A stretch of DNA of 64,000 bases from Solitalea lacus (GCF_022014595.1 NZ_CP091740.1:3336200-3400199), one strand, 5' to 3'; positions 1 through 9,650 are shown, numbered from the stretch's first letter. Notes: generated by a model not told the origin, from the sequence alone. Numbers and translations are program-made.

Positions 1-3000
1 GCTGAAAGGAGGTTCCAGGTCTTCACCAAGTTTCGTACTTCCCTGGAAGAACTCTACTTTGTCTACCGTACCTTCCGCATCACTGGCAGTAGCCGCAATG
101 GTAATCGTTGCCGGTGCATTAAAGCTGACAGCGTTTGCCGGCGAGGTAATCGCTACAGCCGGAGGAGTAGAACAATAGCCTACATTTAATTCTGCAGCCG
201 ATGTAAATTGCTGGCCGGCTGCCTCCGACAAGGCTTTGAAGCGAACGAACTTACCTGGCTTTTCAGGGAAAATCACCACTTTTTCAGTCGCATTTTTTTC
301 AAAGGTGCCGGTAGCTACCGGAGCTCCCCATGACAACGAATCTAAGGTTACATAGATTTGATACTGAGCAACTGTTCCGTTACCTGCATTTGAGGTAGGT
401 AAATATTTAAACCGGTTCACGTTATACGTATTCCCCAGCGATAATTGAATTTCGTGCGGCAGCTGTGCAACCGTAGGACTCCACAGTGAATGCCAGATAG
501 TGGCAGGGTTGCCATCAATGGCGTTGATGGCAGGAGAACTTGATTGTTGACTATCAAAATAAATCACTTTTAAGTTTGCCTGTGGAATATCCGCTGCACC
601 AATACAGTTAACAGCCACGTTTATGGTTGCCGAAGTTGTTACATCACCACTATTGTCTGTAGCCTTAGCCGTAAGGGCATAACTGCCTATTGCTACATTA
701 TTCCATTCAAAACTGTATGGCGCACTAAGGTCTTCACCTAACTTGGTGGCACCTGAAAAGAATTCCACTTTGCTTACCGTTCCATCCGCATCAGCTGCAT
801 TGGCGTTGATGGTAACGGATGACCCGCCGGTAAAGTTTTCATTATTAACAGGCGAAGTGATCGCTACTGTCGGAGCTATACGTACTTTATAGGTAATCTG
901 AGGTCTCAAGCCAACCGAGCCAATTTCACGAGAGGTAAACGTTACATTGGTAGCCCCGCCAAGAACAGTTGAAACAATCTTTAACGACAAGATTTTATCT
1001 CCGGCCAGTTCCGCCAGCGCCTGCGCTTTAATATCCCATTCTGCCCATCCGGAACTTTTGCCCTGAATAGTTCCTAATAACGTTGTGGCAGCTGGCTTGG
1101 CGTTCCAGGTAATATTCGTTTCCGTCCAGCTATCATCGGGAACATAATACAATTGCCAAGTTGTGGTGTTAGTTGCAGTATTACTAGAAGCAATATTCAA
1201 CCTTAACTTGACAGTATCAAGAGCCGTAGGTATACCAGTAAGGTCATACTTCAAGAATACTTCACGAGAAAATCCGGCACCATCTTTTTTCAAATCAAGA
1301 CCCGCTGCAGTACCAAAGTTTTTCGTGGCATCACCACCATCTCTTACGTAAGCATCTGCAGTTGCCGTTTTGGTATTTACCAGGATAGCAATCGGGTCAG
1401 AATCTGCAGTGGCTCCGGCATTATCCGTTGCACGCGCAGTGAGCAGGTAACTGCCTGCCGGTGCATTATTCCAGGTAAAGCTATAAGGAGCGGAAAGGTC
1501 CTCCCCCAGCTTGTTGTTGCCTTCAAAAAACTCCACCTTCGTTACAGAGCCTTCTTGGTCACTGGCATTGGCATTAATTATAATGGTTGATGATATTGAA
1601 GCGTTGAACGCCGGTGAAGTAATGGAAACAGCAGGGGCCGTATTTTCATTTCTGAATGAAAGCTGCGGACTCAGGGTAGCACTTGCTTCCCTTGAATTAA
1701 ACGTTACATCCATTGTGTTTCCCAAAACCGTTGAAACCAGTTTCAAGGACAGCGTCTTATCCCCTGCCAGTTCTGCCAGCGCCTGCTGGGTTATATTCCA
1801 TTCTGCCCAGCCTGAGCTTTTTCCTGAAACGGTTCCCAACAGCGTAGTAGCAGCCGGTTTGTTGCTCCAATTGATACCGGTTTCTGTCCAGCTGTCGTCC
1901 GGAACGTAATACACCTGCCAGGTGGTACCGCTGATCCCTGTACCTGCTGAGGCTATATTCAGCCTCAAGAAGGCATAATTATCGGGACTAATCGAGGAAA
2001 GATCGAACTTTAAGTATATTTCCCGGCTAAAACCGGCACCATCCTTTTTCACGATAAGTCCGGTTGCCGTACCAAAATTGGCAGTGGCGCTTCCACCATC
2101 CCGCACATAGCTATCGGCAATAGCAACGGTTGTATTTACCAGAACTGACACGGGAGCTGCAACACCCTGGTTACCTTGATCATCCGTTACCCTGGCCGTA
2201 ATTGCATACGCACCATCGGTCACATTGTTCCAGGTGCAGCTGTAAGGCGCCGCAGCATCTTCGCCTATTTTAACGTTACCCTGATAGAACTCCACTTTGC
2301 TCACCGTTCCGTCAGCATCACTGGCCGTGGCCTCAATAGTAATAGTGGATCCGGCAGCAAAAGACGCATTGCTCGAAGGACTGATGATTGTTACGACAGG
2401 GGCTGTTCCCACAAGTGTACGCGCAGGCGTTTCCCAGATCCCTCTTCCGAAAGTACACACACGTAATAAACTATTAAGCGGATTGAGAGGATCTGCCGCC
2501 AGCTCCATGCCATTTAAGTTGGCGGTAGTAGGCAAATTGATACCTACATAAGCCCAGTCGGCAAGGGTATTGTTAATATAATAAACACCCTCGCGGGTAT
2601 AAGCAAATACCGTTTCTGTAGAAGCCTGCAAGGTATCGGCGATCATTTTCTTAATTTTCTGGCTTTTCAGGATAGTACTTACCGGACCGGCACCTACCGC
2701 CGCCCAGGAAGCCCCTTGATTTGCAGAACGGTACACATAACCATCACTCGACATGTACACTACTCCATTGCGGAACACCGCCAACGCACCATTGGTCGGC
2801 TGACCGGTTGGCATGGGGGCTGGGGCAGCAGCGGTAAAGGTAGCGGCACCCAGCGCATTGGTACTGCGCATGACCGTTTTATTCTGTGACAGCACATACA
2901 GCACGTTGGCATCGGCAGGGGAAACCTCCATGGCCAAGGGCTGAGTAGTGGGCTTAAAACTGTTCAAGGCCGACCATACAGGGTTGGCCGATTGCAAATT

Positions 3001-4488
3001 GATCGTTTTAAAGATACCTGACCCTAAATTGGCATAGAAGGCAATATTAGCATTCTGGTGTGAAGCAGTATATTGATCACTATTGCCGGCAACTGCCGGA
3101 AGATTGATGGAAGCATCAGATCCTGTAGGGTTATTCAGCAAATCCCTTCGCTTACCACTCTCTCCATAATAAGCATAATTGGATGCATTATCAAAAAAGT
3201 ACTTGGAAGTAAAATCTCCTCCACGGTTAGTTTTCCAGGCGCCATCTTTATAATACACCTCACCATTATCCTGGGTACCGCCGCCTACCAAATTTTTATA
3301 GCTGCGGCTATTGCCAAAGTTATAAAACTCCGTAGCGGCCAGTCCGTCAGAAGTCGGCACCCACGTATTGGTGGTTACACGATTGGTGTTAATCCAAACA
3401 CCGCCGTCATTAGCGTTGAATAATTTATTGGGATCATTCGGATGGAAAAGAAATTGGTGCTCATCGGTATGCAGCACTGCCCCCCAACTCGTTTGCGATT
3501 GGATCCAGTTAGCGCCACCATCGGTGCTTTTCCAGACCAAGTGACCGCAGGAATACAGGATATTCGGATCCAGGGGGTCTGCCTCAATATCGTAATTATA
3601 ACCGCCCTGACCACTGGTAGTACCTGAGTACCCATTTAAGTTAGGCAGCACATCCCCTTTCTTAAGGGTGAACGTAACACCGCCATCTGCAGAACGGTAG
3701 ACAATCCCCCCTCCTATAGTATTGTTGGAGCCTACATAAGAAACATACACCACATTGGGGTCAGCCGACGTAATGGCGACACGGCCGCCATTGGAAGGTG
3801 TAACGCCAAGGGTGGTCGTTGTCCAGGTGCTGCCAAAATCGGCTGAGGAATAAAAATTCTGATTATCAGAAGACACGGCAAAAAGCTTAGTGCTGGCCCC
3901 AGCTTTCATACACATATCAGTGATCTTGGTCACCGCAGAAGTCAGCGTCCAGGAAGATCCGCCGTTGGTACTTTTATAAATACCGGCATTGGTACTGGCC
4001 ACCAGGACGTTGTGATCATCCGGCGACATCAGGATGTCATCTACCAGTTTATTACCCATTCCGGTATTGCTCAGGGCAAAGGTTTGCCCGCCATCGGTCG
4101 ATTTCCAAACCCCACTGGCATTGCTGGCGCTATAATAGTCAGCATCTCCCGTTCCTAAATACAAAATATTGGTATTGGTATAATCAATACAAATGGAGGC
4201 AAGATTGGTTCCCGCAGGGAAATCATCTGTACCAGGCATGATGCTCCAGCTTGTGGCCAGATTGTCGCTTACAAACACGCTATGCGGGGCAACCGCATAC
4301 ATGCGGTTGAGGTTAAGCGGATCGAACTTCAGTTGCGATACCCGACCGATGCCGTTGATCTGAGAGGAAGCATTAACCGGGAACGGAGTGGGACCAACCG
4401 GTTTCCATTCCGATGTCTGGCCCCAGGCCGTTAAGCAGGAAACCAGAATGGCTGTTAATGTAAGTGTTAAATTGTAAAGTTTTTTCAT
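1..4488 (-). CDS. Large secreted BNR/Ig/DNRLRE/F5-8C multidomain protein (3' end off the window)
   Basis: Open frame of 1496 codons from the ATG at 4488 to the left edge with no stop, so the C-terminus is missing. A signal peptide (MKKLYNLTLTLTAILVSC...) precedes a sortilin/BNR-type beta-propeller at about residues 20-690, with repeated STDGGxxF/W Asp-box motifs (STDGGQTF, STNGGSSW, SADGGVTF, STDGGANW). Then come an Ig-like domain (~695-780), a DNRLRE/CBM96-like domain (~786-930, motif PDDSWTETGINW), a second Ig plus DNRLRE pair (~949-1193), a third Ig, an F5/8-type-C (discoidin-like) domain (~1293-1436) and the start of a fourth Ig. Proteins of this shape in Bacteroidota are exported, often by type IX secretion, and bind or act on surface glycans; the sorting domain would lie beyond the edge. 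No catalytic residues can be assigned. It probably shares a transcript with the small gene 24 bp upstream. Confidence 0.85.
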   Translation of the reverse strand, partial: MKKLYNLTLTLTAILVSCLTAWGQTSEWKPVGPTPFPVNASSQINGIGRVSQLKFDPLNLNRMYAVAPHSVFVSDNLATSWSIMPGTDDFPAGTNLASICIDYTNTNILYLGTGDADYYSASNASGVWKSTDGGQTFALSNTGMGNKLVDDILMSPDDHNVLVASTNAGIYKSTNGGSSWTLTSAVTKITDMCMKAGASTKLFAVSSDNQNFYSSADFGSTWTTTTLGVTPSNGGRVAITSADPNVVYVSYVGSNNTIGGGIVYRSADGGVTFTLKKGDVLPNLNGYSGTTSGQGGYNYDIEADPLDPNILYSCGHLVWKSTDGGANWIQSQTSWGAVLHTDEHQFLFHPNDPNKLFNANDGGVWINTNRVTTNTWVPTSDGLAATEFYNFGNSRSYKNLVGGGTQDNGEVYYKDGAWKTNRGGDFTSKYFFDNASNYAYYGESGKRRDLLNNPTGSDASINLPAVAGNSDQYTASHQNANIAFYANLGSGIFKTINLQSANPVWSALNSFKPTTQPLAMEVSPADANVLYVLSQNKTVMRSTNALGAATFTAAAPAPMPTGQPTNGALAVFRNGVVYMSSDGYVYRSANQGASWAAVGAGPVSTILKSQKIKKMIADTLQASTETVFAYTREGVYYINNTLADWAYVGINLPTTANLNGMELAADPLNPLNSLLRVCTFGRGIWETPARTLVGTAPVVTIISPSSNASFAAGSTITIEATASDADGTVSKVEFYQGNVKIGEDAAAPYSCTWNNVTDGAYAITARVTDDQGNQGVAAPVSVLVNTTVAIADSYVRDGGSATANFGTATGLIVKKDGAGFSREIYLKFDLSSISPDNYAFLRLNIASAGTGISGTTWQVYYVPDDSWTETGINWSNKPAATTLLGTVSGKSSGWAEWNITQQALAELAGDKTLSLKLVSTVLGNTMDVTFNSREASATLSPQLSFRNENTAPAVSITSPAFNASISSTIIINANASDQEGSVTKVEFFEGNNKLGEDLSAPYSFTWNNAPAGSYLLTARATDNAGATADSDPIAILVNTKTATADAYVRDGGDATKNFGTAAGLDLKKDGAGFSREVFLKYDLTGIPTALDTVKLRLNIASSNTATNTTTWQLYYVPDDSWTETNITWNAKPAATTLLGTIQGKSSGWAEWDIKAQALAELAGDKILSLKIVSTVLGGATNVTFTSREIGSVGLRPQITYKVRIAPTVAITSPVNNENFTGGSSVTINANAADADGTVSKVEFFSGATKLGEDLSAPYSFEWNNVAIGSYALTAKATDNSGDVTTSATINVAVNCIGAADIPQANLKVIYFDSQQSSSPAINAIDGNPATIWHSLWSPTVAQLPHEIQLSLGNTYNVNRFKYLPTSNAGNGTVAQYQIYVTLDSLSWGAPVATGTFEKNATEKVVIFPEKPGKFVRFKALSEAAGQQFTSAAELNVGYCSTPPAVAITSPANAVSFNAPATITIAATASDAEGTVDKVEFFQGSTKLGEDLEPPFS

Positions 4489-4512
4489 GCTCAATTTCTT
4501 TACTCTTACTGA

Positions 4513-5037
4513 TTAATTCTTTTTCTCTGGTTTAGGTGATATCTTTTCTTGTTTTTCACCCTTGGTGTGCTTATGCTGTTTCTGGACCTTCCACTCCGCT
4601 ATTCTTTCATCCATGCTCTTTATCCGTCCGTCAGGCAACACAAAAGGTTCTACCTGTTCTTTCCACCAAAGAAAACGCTTGTATTCAAAGGCATAGAGTT
4701 TGGCTGGATCATCCTCTCTTAGTCGTTCCCGCTTTCTTTCCAGCTTTTCTTCCTTCTCTTTATCTTCAACTGATTCAAACAATTCATTTTCTTCCACCGG
4801 CTTTTCCTTGTGTTTCCAGTACAAGTTAAAGGCCTTTACTGCCGCAAAATAGTTCACATTCGGATCGTCCATCAACGCAATCCAGCTCGGCGGCTGAGAT
4901 TTTGACTTTTTTTGCGCCATCGATAGCGAACTTATAAACAGGCTTAGTAGTATGACTACTCCTGTTAAAACCCGAATATGTTTCAGACTCCTCAACTGAA
5001 ACTTCGGCATCTTTGATTGAGTGTGTATCATATACAA
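4513..5037 (-). CDS. Small secreted charged protein, partner of the BNR protein
   Basis: 174 residues, with a hydrophobic export segment at about residues 22-40 (VLTGVVILLSLFISSLSMAQ) followed by a highly charged Lys/Glu-rich body. The stretch DDPNVNYFAAVKAFNLYWK resembles, from memory, a recurrent DPNVNFxxVxKAFxxYW motif in small secreted Bacteroidota proteins encoded directly before large BNR or type-IX-secreted proteins. The later YKRFLWWKEQVEPFVLPDGR would match that family's conserved 'KRWE' block. It ends 24 bp before the large gene on the same strand, so the two are probably co-expressed. Function unknown; a dedicated partner or chaperone role is only an inference. Met3 or Met10 could be the true start. 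Confidence 0.7.
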   Translation of the reverse strand: MYMIHTQSKMPKFQLRSLKHIRVLTGVVILLSLFISSLSMAQKKSKSQPPSWIALMDDPNVNYFAAVKAFNLYWKHKEKPVEENELFESVEDKEKEEKLERKRERLREDDPAKLYAFEYKRFLWWKEQVEPFVLPDGRIKSMDERIAEWKVQKQHKHTKGEKQEKISPKPEKKN

Positions 5038-5193
5038 TTGAATTAAGGTTTCATTTCTATAAATAGGGGGATGGATAATTTTCTTTAACGGTCCTGACCT
5101 TGGCTAGGTGGTAATAATTTGATTCATGTAATATTCTATGTGTGAATTTTATTGAAGTAAAATGACATTTACCGCAGCATATCCGACTGCAAG

Positions 5194-6597
5194 CTAGTTT
5201 GAAATGGGTTTATTATCATAAACTGCAGGTATCTGTTGCTGTAACCAAATGGTCATCCATGCTGACCCCATTCGGGTGGCAATGGCTTCTTCTTTGCCCG
5301 GATAACTGTTTTCCTTGTCATTGGCATAGGTGTGCCTGTCAGCAAAACGTTTCTGTTGCTCCAGCACTTTGGCAGTATGCAGTTTTGCCCAATATTTCCC
5401 ATTATGTTTTTGCGCCCGATTATCCCATCCATATGTAGAGGCTGCAATATCAAGATTAGCATAGGTATCATAAACACCAAAGCCCCAGTCTGAACCTTCT
5501 GGATAATAAACCTCAGGTGAGCCCACCTGGTACATCGTACCGCCCGGTGCTTTATAAGGAGGTGCTGAAAACTGATGTGAAGTGATGGAATAGTAAATTT
5601 TGTCAAGATTAAAGCGCGCGGCTTCCGGCGTTGCTTTTCCAACCAGGGAGAATACGATCGGCGCATTGATCATCGAGGCAAGTGCATTATACATTGGATG
5701 GATAATGCCGTGGTTGATTACAAAACCTGGCTCTTCTATATTGTAGCCATTCAGCCAACTGCTTACAGGACGGCCATGTAAAATTCTGGCATTGTTTAAA
5801 TCAGATGGCAAAGAAGTTGCCGCGATTAAATACTCAGCAGCTTTATATAACCACTTATTTGCATTAGGATGATTTGGTAGCATTACGGCTGCCAGATATA
5901 ACAATTCAGCGTTCCAGGCATCTTCTTCAATTTTAGAATCGCCGGGAAACAATACTTTCCCTGTACTGTCTTTATAATACGGAGGAGCAACTGAAAGAAA
6001 ACGATTAGCTTCCGCAATTATCATCTGGACCAAATAAACTTGATCCTTTGCTGAAAAATCATCCCATAAGAGCCAAGCTGCATATCCGGCATCATAGGCC
6101 CAATGTGCTGCCTGCCAATCACCACCCCAAACCTTGCGGGTATTATTGGCTTTATGATCATAAGCCACAGAACTAAGCATCAGGATAGCTTTATCTTTAG
6201 CTTCTTGTAAGGACACTCCTGTTACAGAAGGATCATAAATTCCTGTTTTAATAGCGATAGCTATACCGAATGACATTGCCGCCGGAAAACGGTACCGGTA
6301 TTCATTTATCTTTGATTTGCTTTTCAGGTCGAGGTACCCGGTTGAATCAATCCGGTATTTTTTTACATTATGGTACCACGCAGTAAGCGCAAACCTGTTT
6401 GCATTAAGCAAGGTAGCTTTTACAGTAGTTGCTAATTTATCCTTGGGTGCTTTTTTTTGAAATTGACTCCAATTAATCGGCATCACCATGGTTGCACTAT
6501 CTGCCTTAATAACTGTACTCGCTTGGCTCTTTCCTGAATTAGCTAATATTATGATGAACAATAAAATAATTGCTCCTATTCGTAATTGACATTTCAT
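5194..6597 (-). CDS. Secreted helical-toroid-like protein of the polysaccharide locus, unknown activity
   Basis: 467 residues with a signal peptide (residues 1-26, ending SGKSQA). I do not recognise the family. Regularly spaced Trp/Tyr-rich helical segments (WQAAHWAYDAGYAAWLLWDD; EEDAWNAELLYLAAVMLPNH) suggest an alpha/alpha-toroid like polysaccharide lyases and GH88/GH105 enzymes. The block EEPGFVINHGIIHPMYNAL recalls the Asn-His-Gly...His-Pro-x-Tyr segment of some toroid lyases, which would supply Asn/His/Tyr catalytic residues; PEGSDWGFGVYDTYANLDI is a second conserved-looking block. It is the last gene of the GH105/DUF2264 run and follows the broken sulfatase. A lyase making the unsaturated uronides that GH105 consumes would fit, but this is inference. 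An inactive glycan-binding toroid is the alternative. Confidence 0.75.
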   Translation of the reverse strand: MKCQLRIGAIILLFIIILANSGKSQASTVIKADSATMVMPINWSQFQKKAPKDKLATTVKATLLNANRFALTAWYHNVKKYRIDSTGYLDLKSKSKINEYRYRFPAAMSFGIAIAIKTGIYDPSVTGVSLQEAKDKAILMLSSVAYDHKANNTRKVWGGDWQAAHWAYDAGYAAWLLWDDFSAKDQVYLVQMIIAEANRFLSVAPPYYKDSTGKVLFPGDSKIEEDAWNAELLYLAAVMLPNHPNANKWLYKAAEYLIAATSLPSDLNNARILHGRPVSSWLNGYNIEEPGFVINHGIIHPMYNALASMINAPIVFSLVGKATPEAARFNLDKIYYSITSHQFSAPPYKAPGGTMYQVGSPEVYYPEGSDWGFGVYDTYANLDIAASTYGWDNRAQKHNGKYWAKLHTAKVLEQQKRFADRHTYANDKENSYPGKEEAIATRMGSAWMTIWLQQQIPAVYDNKPISN

Positions 6598-6608
6598 TTT
6601 ATTAAATA

Positions 6609-6826
6609 CTATTTTCGAAAGAATTGGTCAGTCTGCCGAATTAAATCATCTACAATCTTCGTATACTTTGTATCCTGGGCAAAATTCTTTAGTTCTTTAC
6701 TTTCAACTGTGATCATATAATTCTATCTCGTTTAATGTCATGAGGATTCCAGTGGATCAAATGATATTACCGGCGAAAAGAATAACCCATTAGTTTACCT
6801 CTTGGATATTGGCTCACAGCATAGCC
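6609..6826 (-). pseudogene. 3' remnant of an iduronate-2-sulfatase-like sulfatase
   Basis: Between the DUF2264 gene and the 467-residue gene, reading from 6826 downwards gives GYAVSQYPRGKLMGYSFRR, a stop, YHLIHWNPHDIKRDRII. After frame changes near 6715 it continues YDHS and then VESKELKNFAQD...IVDDLIRQTDQFFRK, stop at 6609. This follows the C-terminal order of iduronate-2-sulfatase-type sulfatases (SQYPR, MGYSxRT.RY, ELYDH, then a 'xELxNxA' helix and a terminal helix). The catalytic N-terminal half with the formylglycine motif is absent. At least one in-frame stop and two frame changes make it a relic. Only the last piece, 6609-6716, is an open 35-codon frame. It indicates that a sulfatase once belonged to this locus. 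Confidence 0.72.
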
Positions 6827-6892
6827 TTAAGAACTATTCTACGTTTCATTGAGCATACACAAGCTAGTATAAAAGGCATATCTAAACTATTT

Positions 6893-8161
6893 TTAATATT
6901 CAACATGATAATCTTTCGTAAACGGTTGGCTATTCCAAGCCTTTTTTGAAGTCCAGTCAGCAGCAGGATCGGTCCAGAATTTATTATCGGCCGATAAGCC
7001 CAGCGGTAAAAATCCCAAGGTGGCCATATATAAGCTTCCGGTAGAAGTATAACCATCGGCGATCATCGGTTGCGAGCCGCAAAAGCCCAAGACCAGCCAA
7101 CCATTACTGTCGAAATTATCGCATTGGTCATACATGCGATGCATCACCGCGCTTAAGGCACAGCGCACCTGCGCAGGCTGAATGTATTCAGGCAATTTTT
7201 CCATGAGTGCTACTTGCGCCAAGGCCTGAAAGGCTGCTGTACGATAGGTAATGGAGCGCCCAAATGCAGGATATGTACCATCAGGAGCAATAAAACGCTC
7301 TGAGAATTCTGAATAACGGATCATGCGTTTCAGAGCTTTATCATACTCCTCAGGTTTAAGTCGTTTTTTGTCAACCAATACCTTGAAGAAATCCACAAGC
7401 ATAGGGTGAATAACATAACTATTATAATAATCGAGGCTAAAGCTAGGTCCATCACTATACCATCCATCTCCTACATACCATTCATTAATTTTCTTTTGTG
7501 CGTATTGAATACGTACCGGATCAGCCTTTTCGCCAATGTTCATTAAAAAAGCTTCATTGATACCTGCAAACAACAACCAGTTGTTGTAAGCCCCGGTCAT
7601 GGTACGAAGGGCTTTAAACTCTTCGGTCACTCTTTTCTTGGTTAAAGAATCCAAAGGTTCCCACAAGGCTTTCGGCGCTCTTAAAAATGCCTGTGCCATA
7701 TATGCAGCATCAACAATAGGTTGGGCGTCTGTTCTGAAATTCAGATAATCTGGATTATTGGGATCAACAGCATTGACAATACCTTTCAATAAGGCGGCAC
7801 GCAACTCCTTACGCATCTTCCCTTCTTTAGTATTGTCATCAGGTAAAGCCAGCCAGGGAGCCACTCCCGCCATTGTACGCCCAACAGCTTCCAGATGAGT
7901 GACTTTTTTGTATGAATCCGGTTTTGCTCCAGGAGGAACTTCTACGGGCATATTTTTTCTCAGCGTTCCATTGGCCAGGTTGAAAATGACAGGTGAAGCC
8001 ATTTTATATAATAAATTGCTCCAGTATTCCCGGTCCTGAAGTCCGGTGTTTATAACAGTTTTCTCGCTTTTTTTCTTTTGAGCATAAACCGAAGTATTGC
8101 TAAAGCCAAGCAAAACAAGCAAAATAAGCATCATTCCGCTTGTTCTTTTAATTAATACCAT
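6893..8161 (-). CDS. DUF2264 domain protein
   Basis: 422 residues, signal peptide at 1-27 (...NTSVYAQ). The body matches the DUF2264 family along its length: WSNLLYKMASPVIFNLANG near the start, HLEAVGRTMAGVAPWLAL (~residues 88-106), NNWLLFAGINEAFL, and YVGDGWYSDGPSFSLDYYN (~230). The family is an all-helical toroid found in polysaccharide utilisation loci next to GH88/GH105, sulfatases and lyases; its reaction is not established to my knowledge. Length is normal. It lies 26 bp after the GH105 gene on the same strand and is probably co-transcribed. Confidence 0.9.
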   Translation of the reverse strand: MVLIKRTSGMMLILLVLLGFSNTSVYAQKKKSEKTVINTGLQDREYWSNLLYKMASPVIFNLANGTLRKNMPVEVPPGAKPDSYKKVTHLEAVGRTMAGVAPWLALPDDNTKEGKMRKELRAALLKGIVNAVDPNNPDYLNFRTDAQPIVDAAYMAQAFLRAPKALWEPLDSLTKKRVTEEFKALRTMTGAYNNWLLFAGINEAFLMNIGEKADPVRIQYAQKKINEWYVGDGWYSDGPSFSLDYYNSYVIHPMLVDFFKVLVDKKRLKPEEYDKALKRMIRYSEFSERFIAPDGTYPAFGRSITYRTAAFQALAQVALMEKLPEYIQPAQVRCALSAVMHRMYDQCDNFDSNGWLVLGFCGSQPMIADGYTSTGSLYMATLGFLPLGLSADNKFWTDPAADWTSKKAWNSQPFTKDYHVEY

Positions 8162-8187
8162 ATTAATAATGAATAAAAGAATTTAGG

Positions 8188-9546
8188 TTAATTACTGGTC
8201 CTTTTAATTTTAAAAATCTTGTTTCCCCCCGGAGTTAATGACGTTTGAAAAACAATCGATTTAGGCTTTTGCTGATCAGTGTAAATTACCTCAAAAGGAA
8301 TTTGCTGGCCTGATACAGCATCTTCTACCACAAGACCTTTTACTTTCGCTTTTTTGATTTGCGCTGTTACAGAAGACCATTCCACCGTTATTTTCTCATT
8401 CCTTTCAGATGCAGCAGGATTAACTGCCTCCACCATAGCTGTATTTTTTTCCTGATCAACGGTCATGCGTAACATTTCAGTACCCGCTAATAAAAATGCT
8501 CCAACACCATACACATCAGTATCGTCGTAGGTTACTTTATCTGGAGCTGCACCCTGTGCCTGTACAAAACCAAGTTTACCATTAGGATGCATAGACGTTG
8601 TGAGGGCATCCCAGGCTTTAGCAACTACTGTTGAGTATTTTTTATATGGCAAAATACCTTGATTAATTCCCCAGGTTAAGGCGTAACAAAAGAAACCTGT
8701 GCCGCTGGTTTCCTTAACAGGATATGTAGCCGGATCTAGTAAACTGGCATGCCAGCTCCCATCAGCTTGCTGTATGCTGGCAACTTTAGCCGACATATCT
8801 TTGAACAATTGGACAAATTTTTCTCTATCGGGATGATTTTTAGGCATTACGGAAAGAACTCTTACCAGTCCGCCCATTACCCAACCATTACCACGACTCC
8901 AAAACACTTTTGCTCCGTTCTTCTCTTTTTTATTGAAATAACGGCTATCTCTATAATAAAGGTGTTCATCTTTATCGTACAAGTACTCCGTTGATTTCCA
9001 CCATAACTTTGAGGTACAATCCAAATATTTCATATCGCCTGTGGCTTCAGCCAAATAAGCTAATGCTGGAGGTCCCATAAACAAGGCATCACACCATGCC
9101 CATTCGCGCATATGAATTCCTTTTTTCCATTCCAGACCTTCTGTATGAGGCAACATAGCAATGGTATCTGCTAGGGTCTTGAAGTCTTCAATATACCTTG
9201 GGTCTTTATAAATGGTGTAAAGTTGTGAGTAAAGCTGTCCAACACAATAATCGTCGGCAAAGTGACGGTACTTACCCACTTTCCATTTATTGTCTTCTCC
9301 AACCTGTATCAATTTTTTGAAATAAGTTTCGTCATTAGCCACCTTAGCCCAGGCCACCATACCTGCATACATCGCTCCACTGGTCCAATCCTTTTTAGGA
9401 TTTCTCCAGCCCTCGGTTTCTAAGGTTTTCCATTGCCAATCGGCCACCTTTTTCATTTGATGAAAAATACTATCGGCTCGCAATTGGGCTAGAGCCGAAC
9501 AAAATGTTACAAGCACTAACAGTAGCGAAAATGTAAGTTTGCGCAT
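8188..9546 (-). CDS. GH105 unsaturated uronyl hydrolase (YteR-like)
   Basis: 452 residues with signal peptide (MRKLTFSLLLVLVTFCSALAQ). Hallmarks of the GH88/GH105 toroid: FADDYCVGQLYSQLY (~96-110), WAWCDALFMGPPALAYLA (~149-166; Asp153 corresponds by pattern to the catalytic Asp143 of YteR), FWSRGNGWVMGGL, QQADGSWHASLLDP and ETSGTGFFCYALTWGINQG. These enzymes hydrate the double bond of 4,5-unsaturated galacturonyl or glucuronyl ends left by polysaccharide lyases and release the sugar, acting in the periplasm or outside the cell. A short C-terminal beta-rich tail follows residue ~370. The gene implies that a lyase acts upstream, yet none is recognisable in the window. Confidence 0.92.
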   Translation of the reverse strand: MRKLTFSLLLVLVTFCSALAQLRADSIFHQMKKVADWQWKTLETEGWRNPKKDWTSGAMYAGMVAWAKVANDETYFKKLIQVGEDNKWKVGKYRHFADDYCVGQLYSQLYTIYKDPRYIEDFKTLADTIAMLPHTEGLEWKKGIHMREWAWCDALFMGPPALAYLAEATGDMKYLDCTSKLWWKSTEYLYDKDEHLYYRDSRYFNKKEKNGAKVFWSRGNGWVMGGLVRVLSVMPKNHPDREKFVQLFKDMSAKVASIQQADGSWHASLLDPATYPVKETSGTGFFCYALTWGINQGILPYKKYSTVVAKAWDALTTSMHPNGKLGFVQAQGAAPDKVTYDDTDVYGVGAFLLAGTEMLRMTVDQEKNTAMVEAVNPAASERNEKITVEWSSVTAQIKKAKVKGLVVEDAVSGQQIPFEVIYTDQQKPKSIVFQTSLTPGGNKIFKIKRTSN

Positions 9547-9650
9547 TTGATTTTAAGATTAATTTTTTCAATCCACACCTTGTGTTAATTCTCCTTTACA
9601 CAAGATAAGAATCAATAGGGTTTAGAACGAGAGGTACCCATCCCTCAAGA

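Noticed and set aside
1511-1909. 132-codon plus-strand frame and similar ones in 1-4.4 kb
   Set aside because: Antisense to the large BNR/DNRLRE gene, whose minus frame carries clear domain motifs throughout.
5253-5666. 137-codon minus-strand frame
   Set aside because: Overlaps the 467-residue gene in another frame on the same strand with no conserved features.
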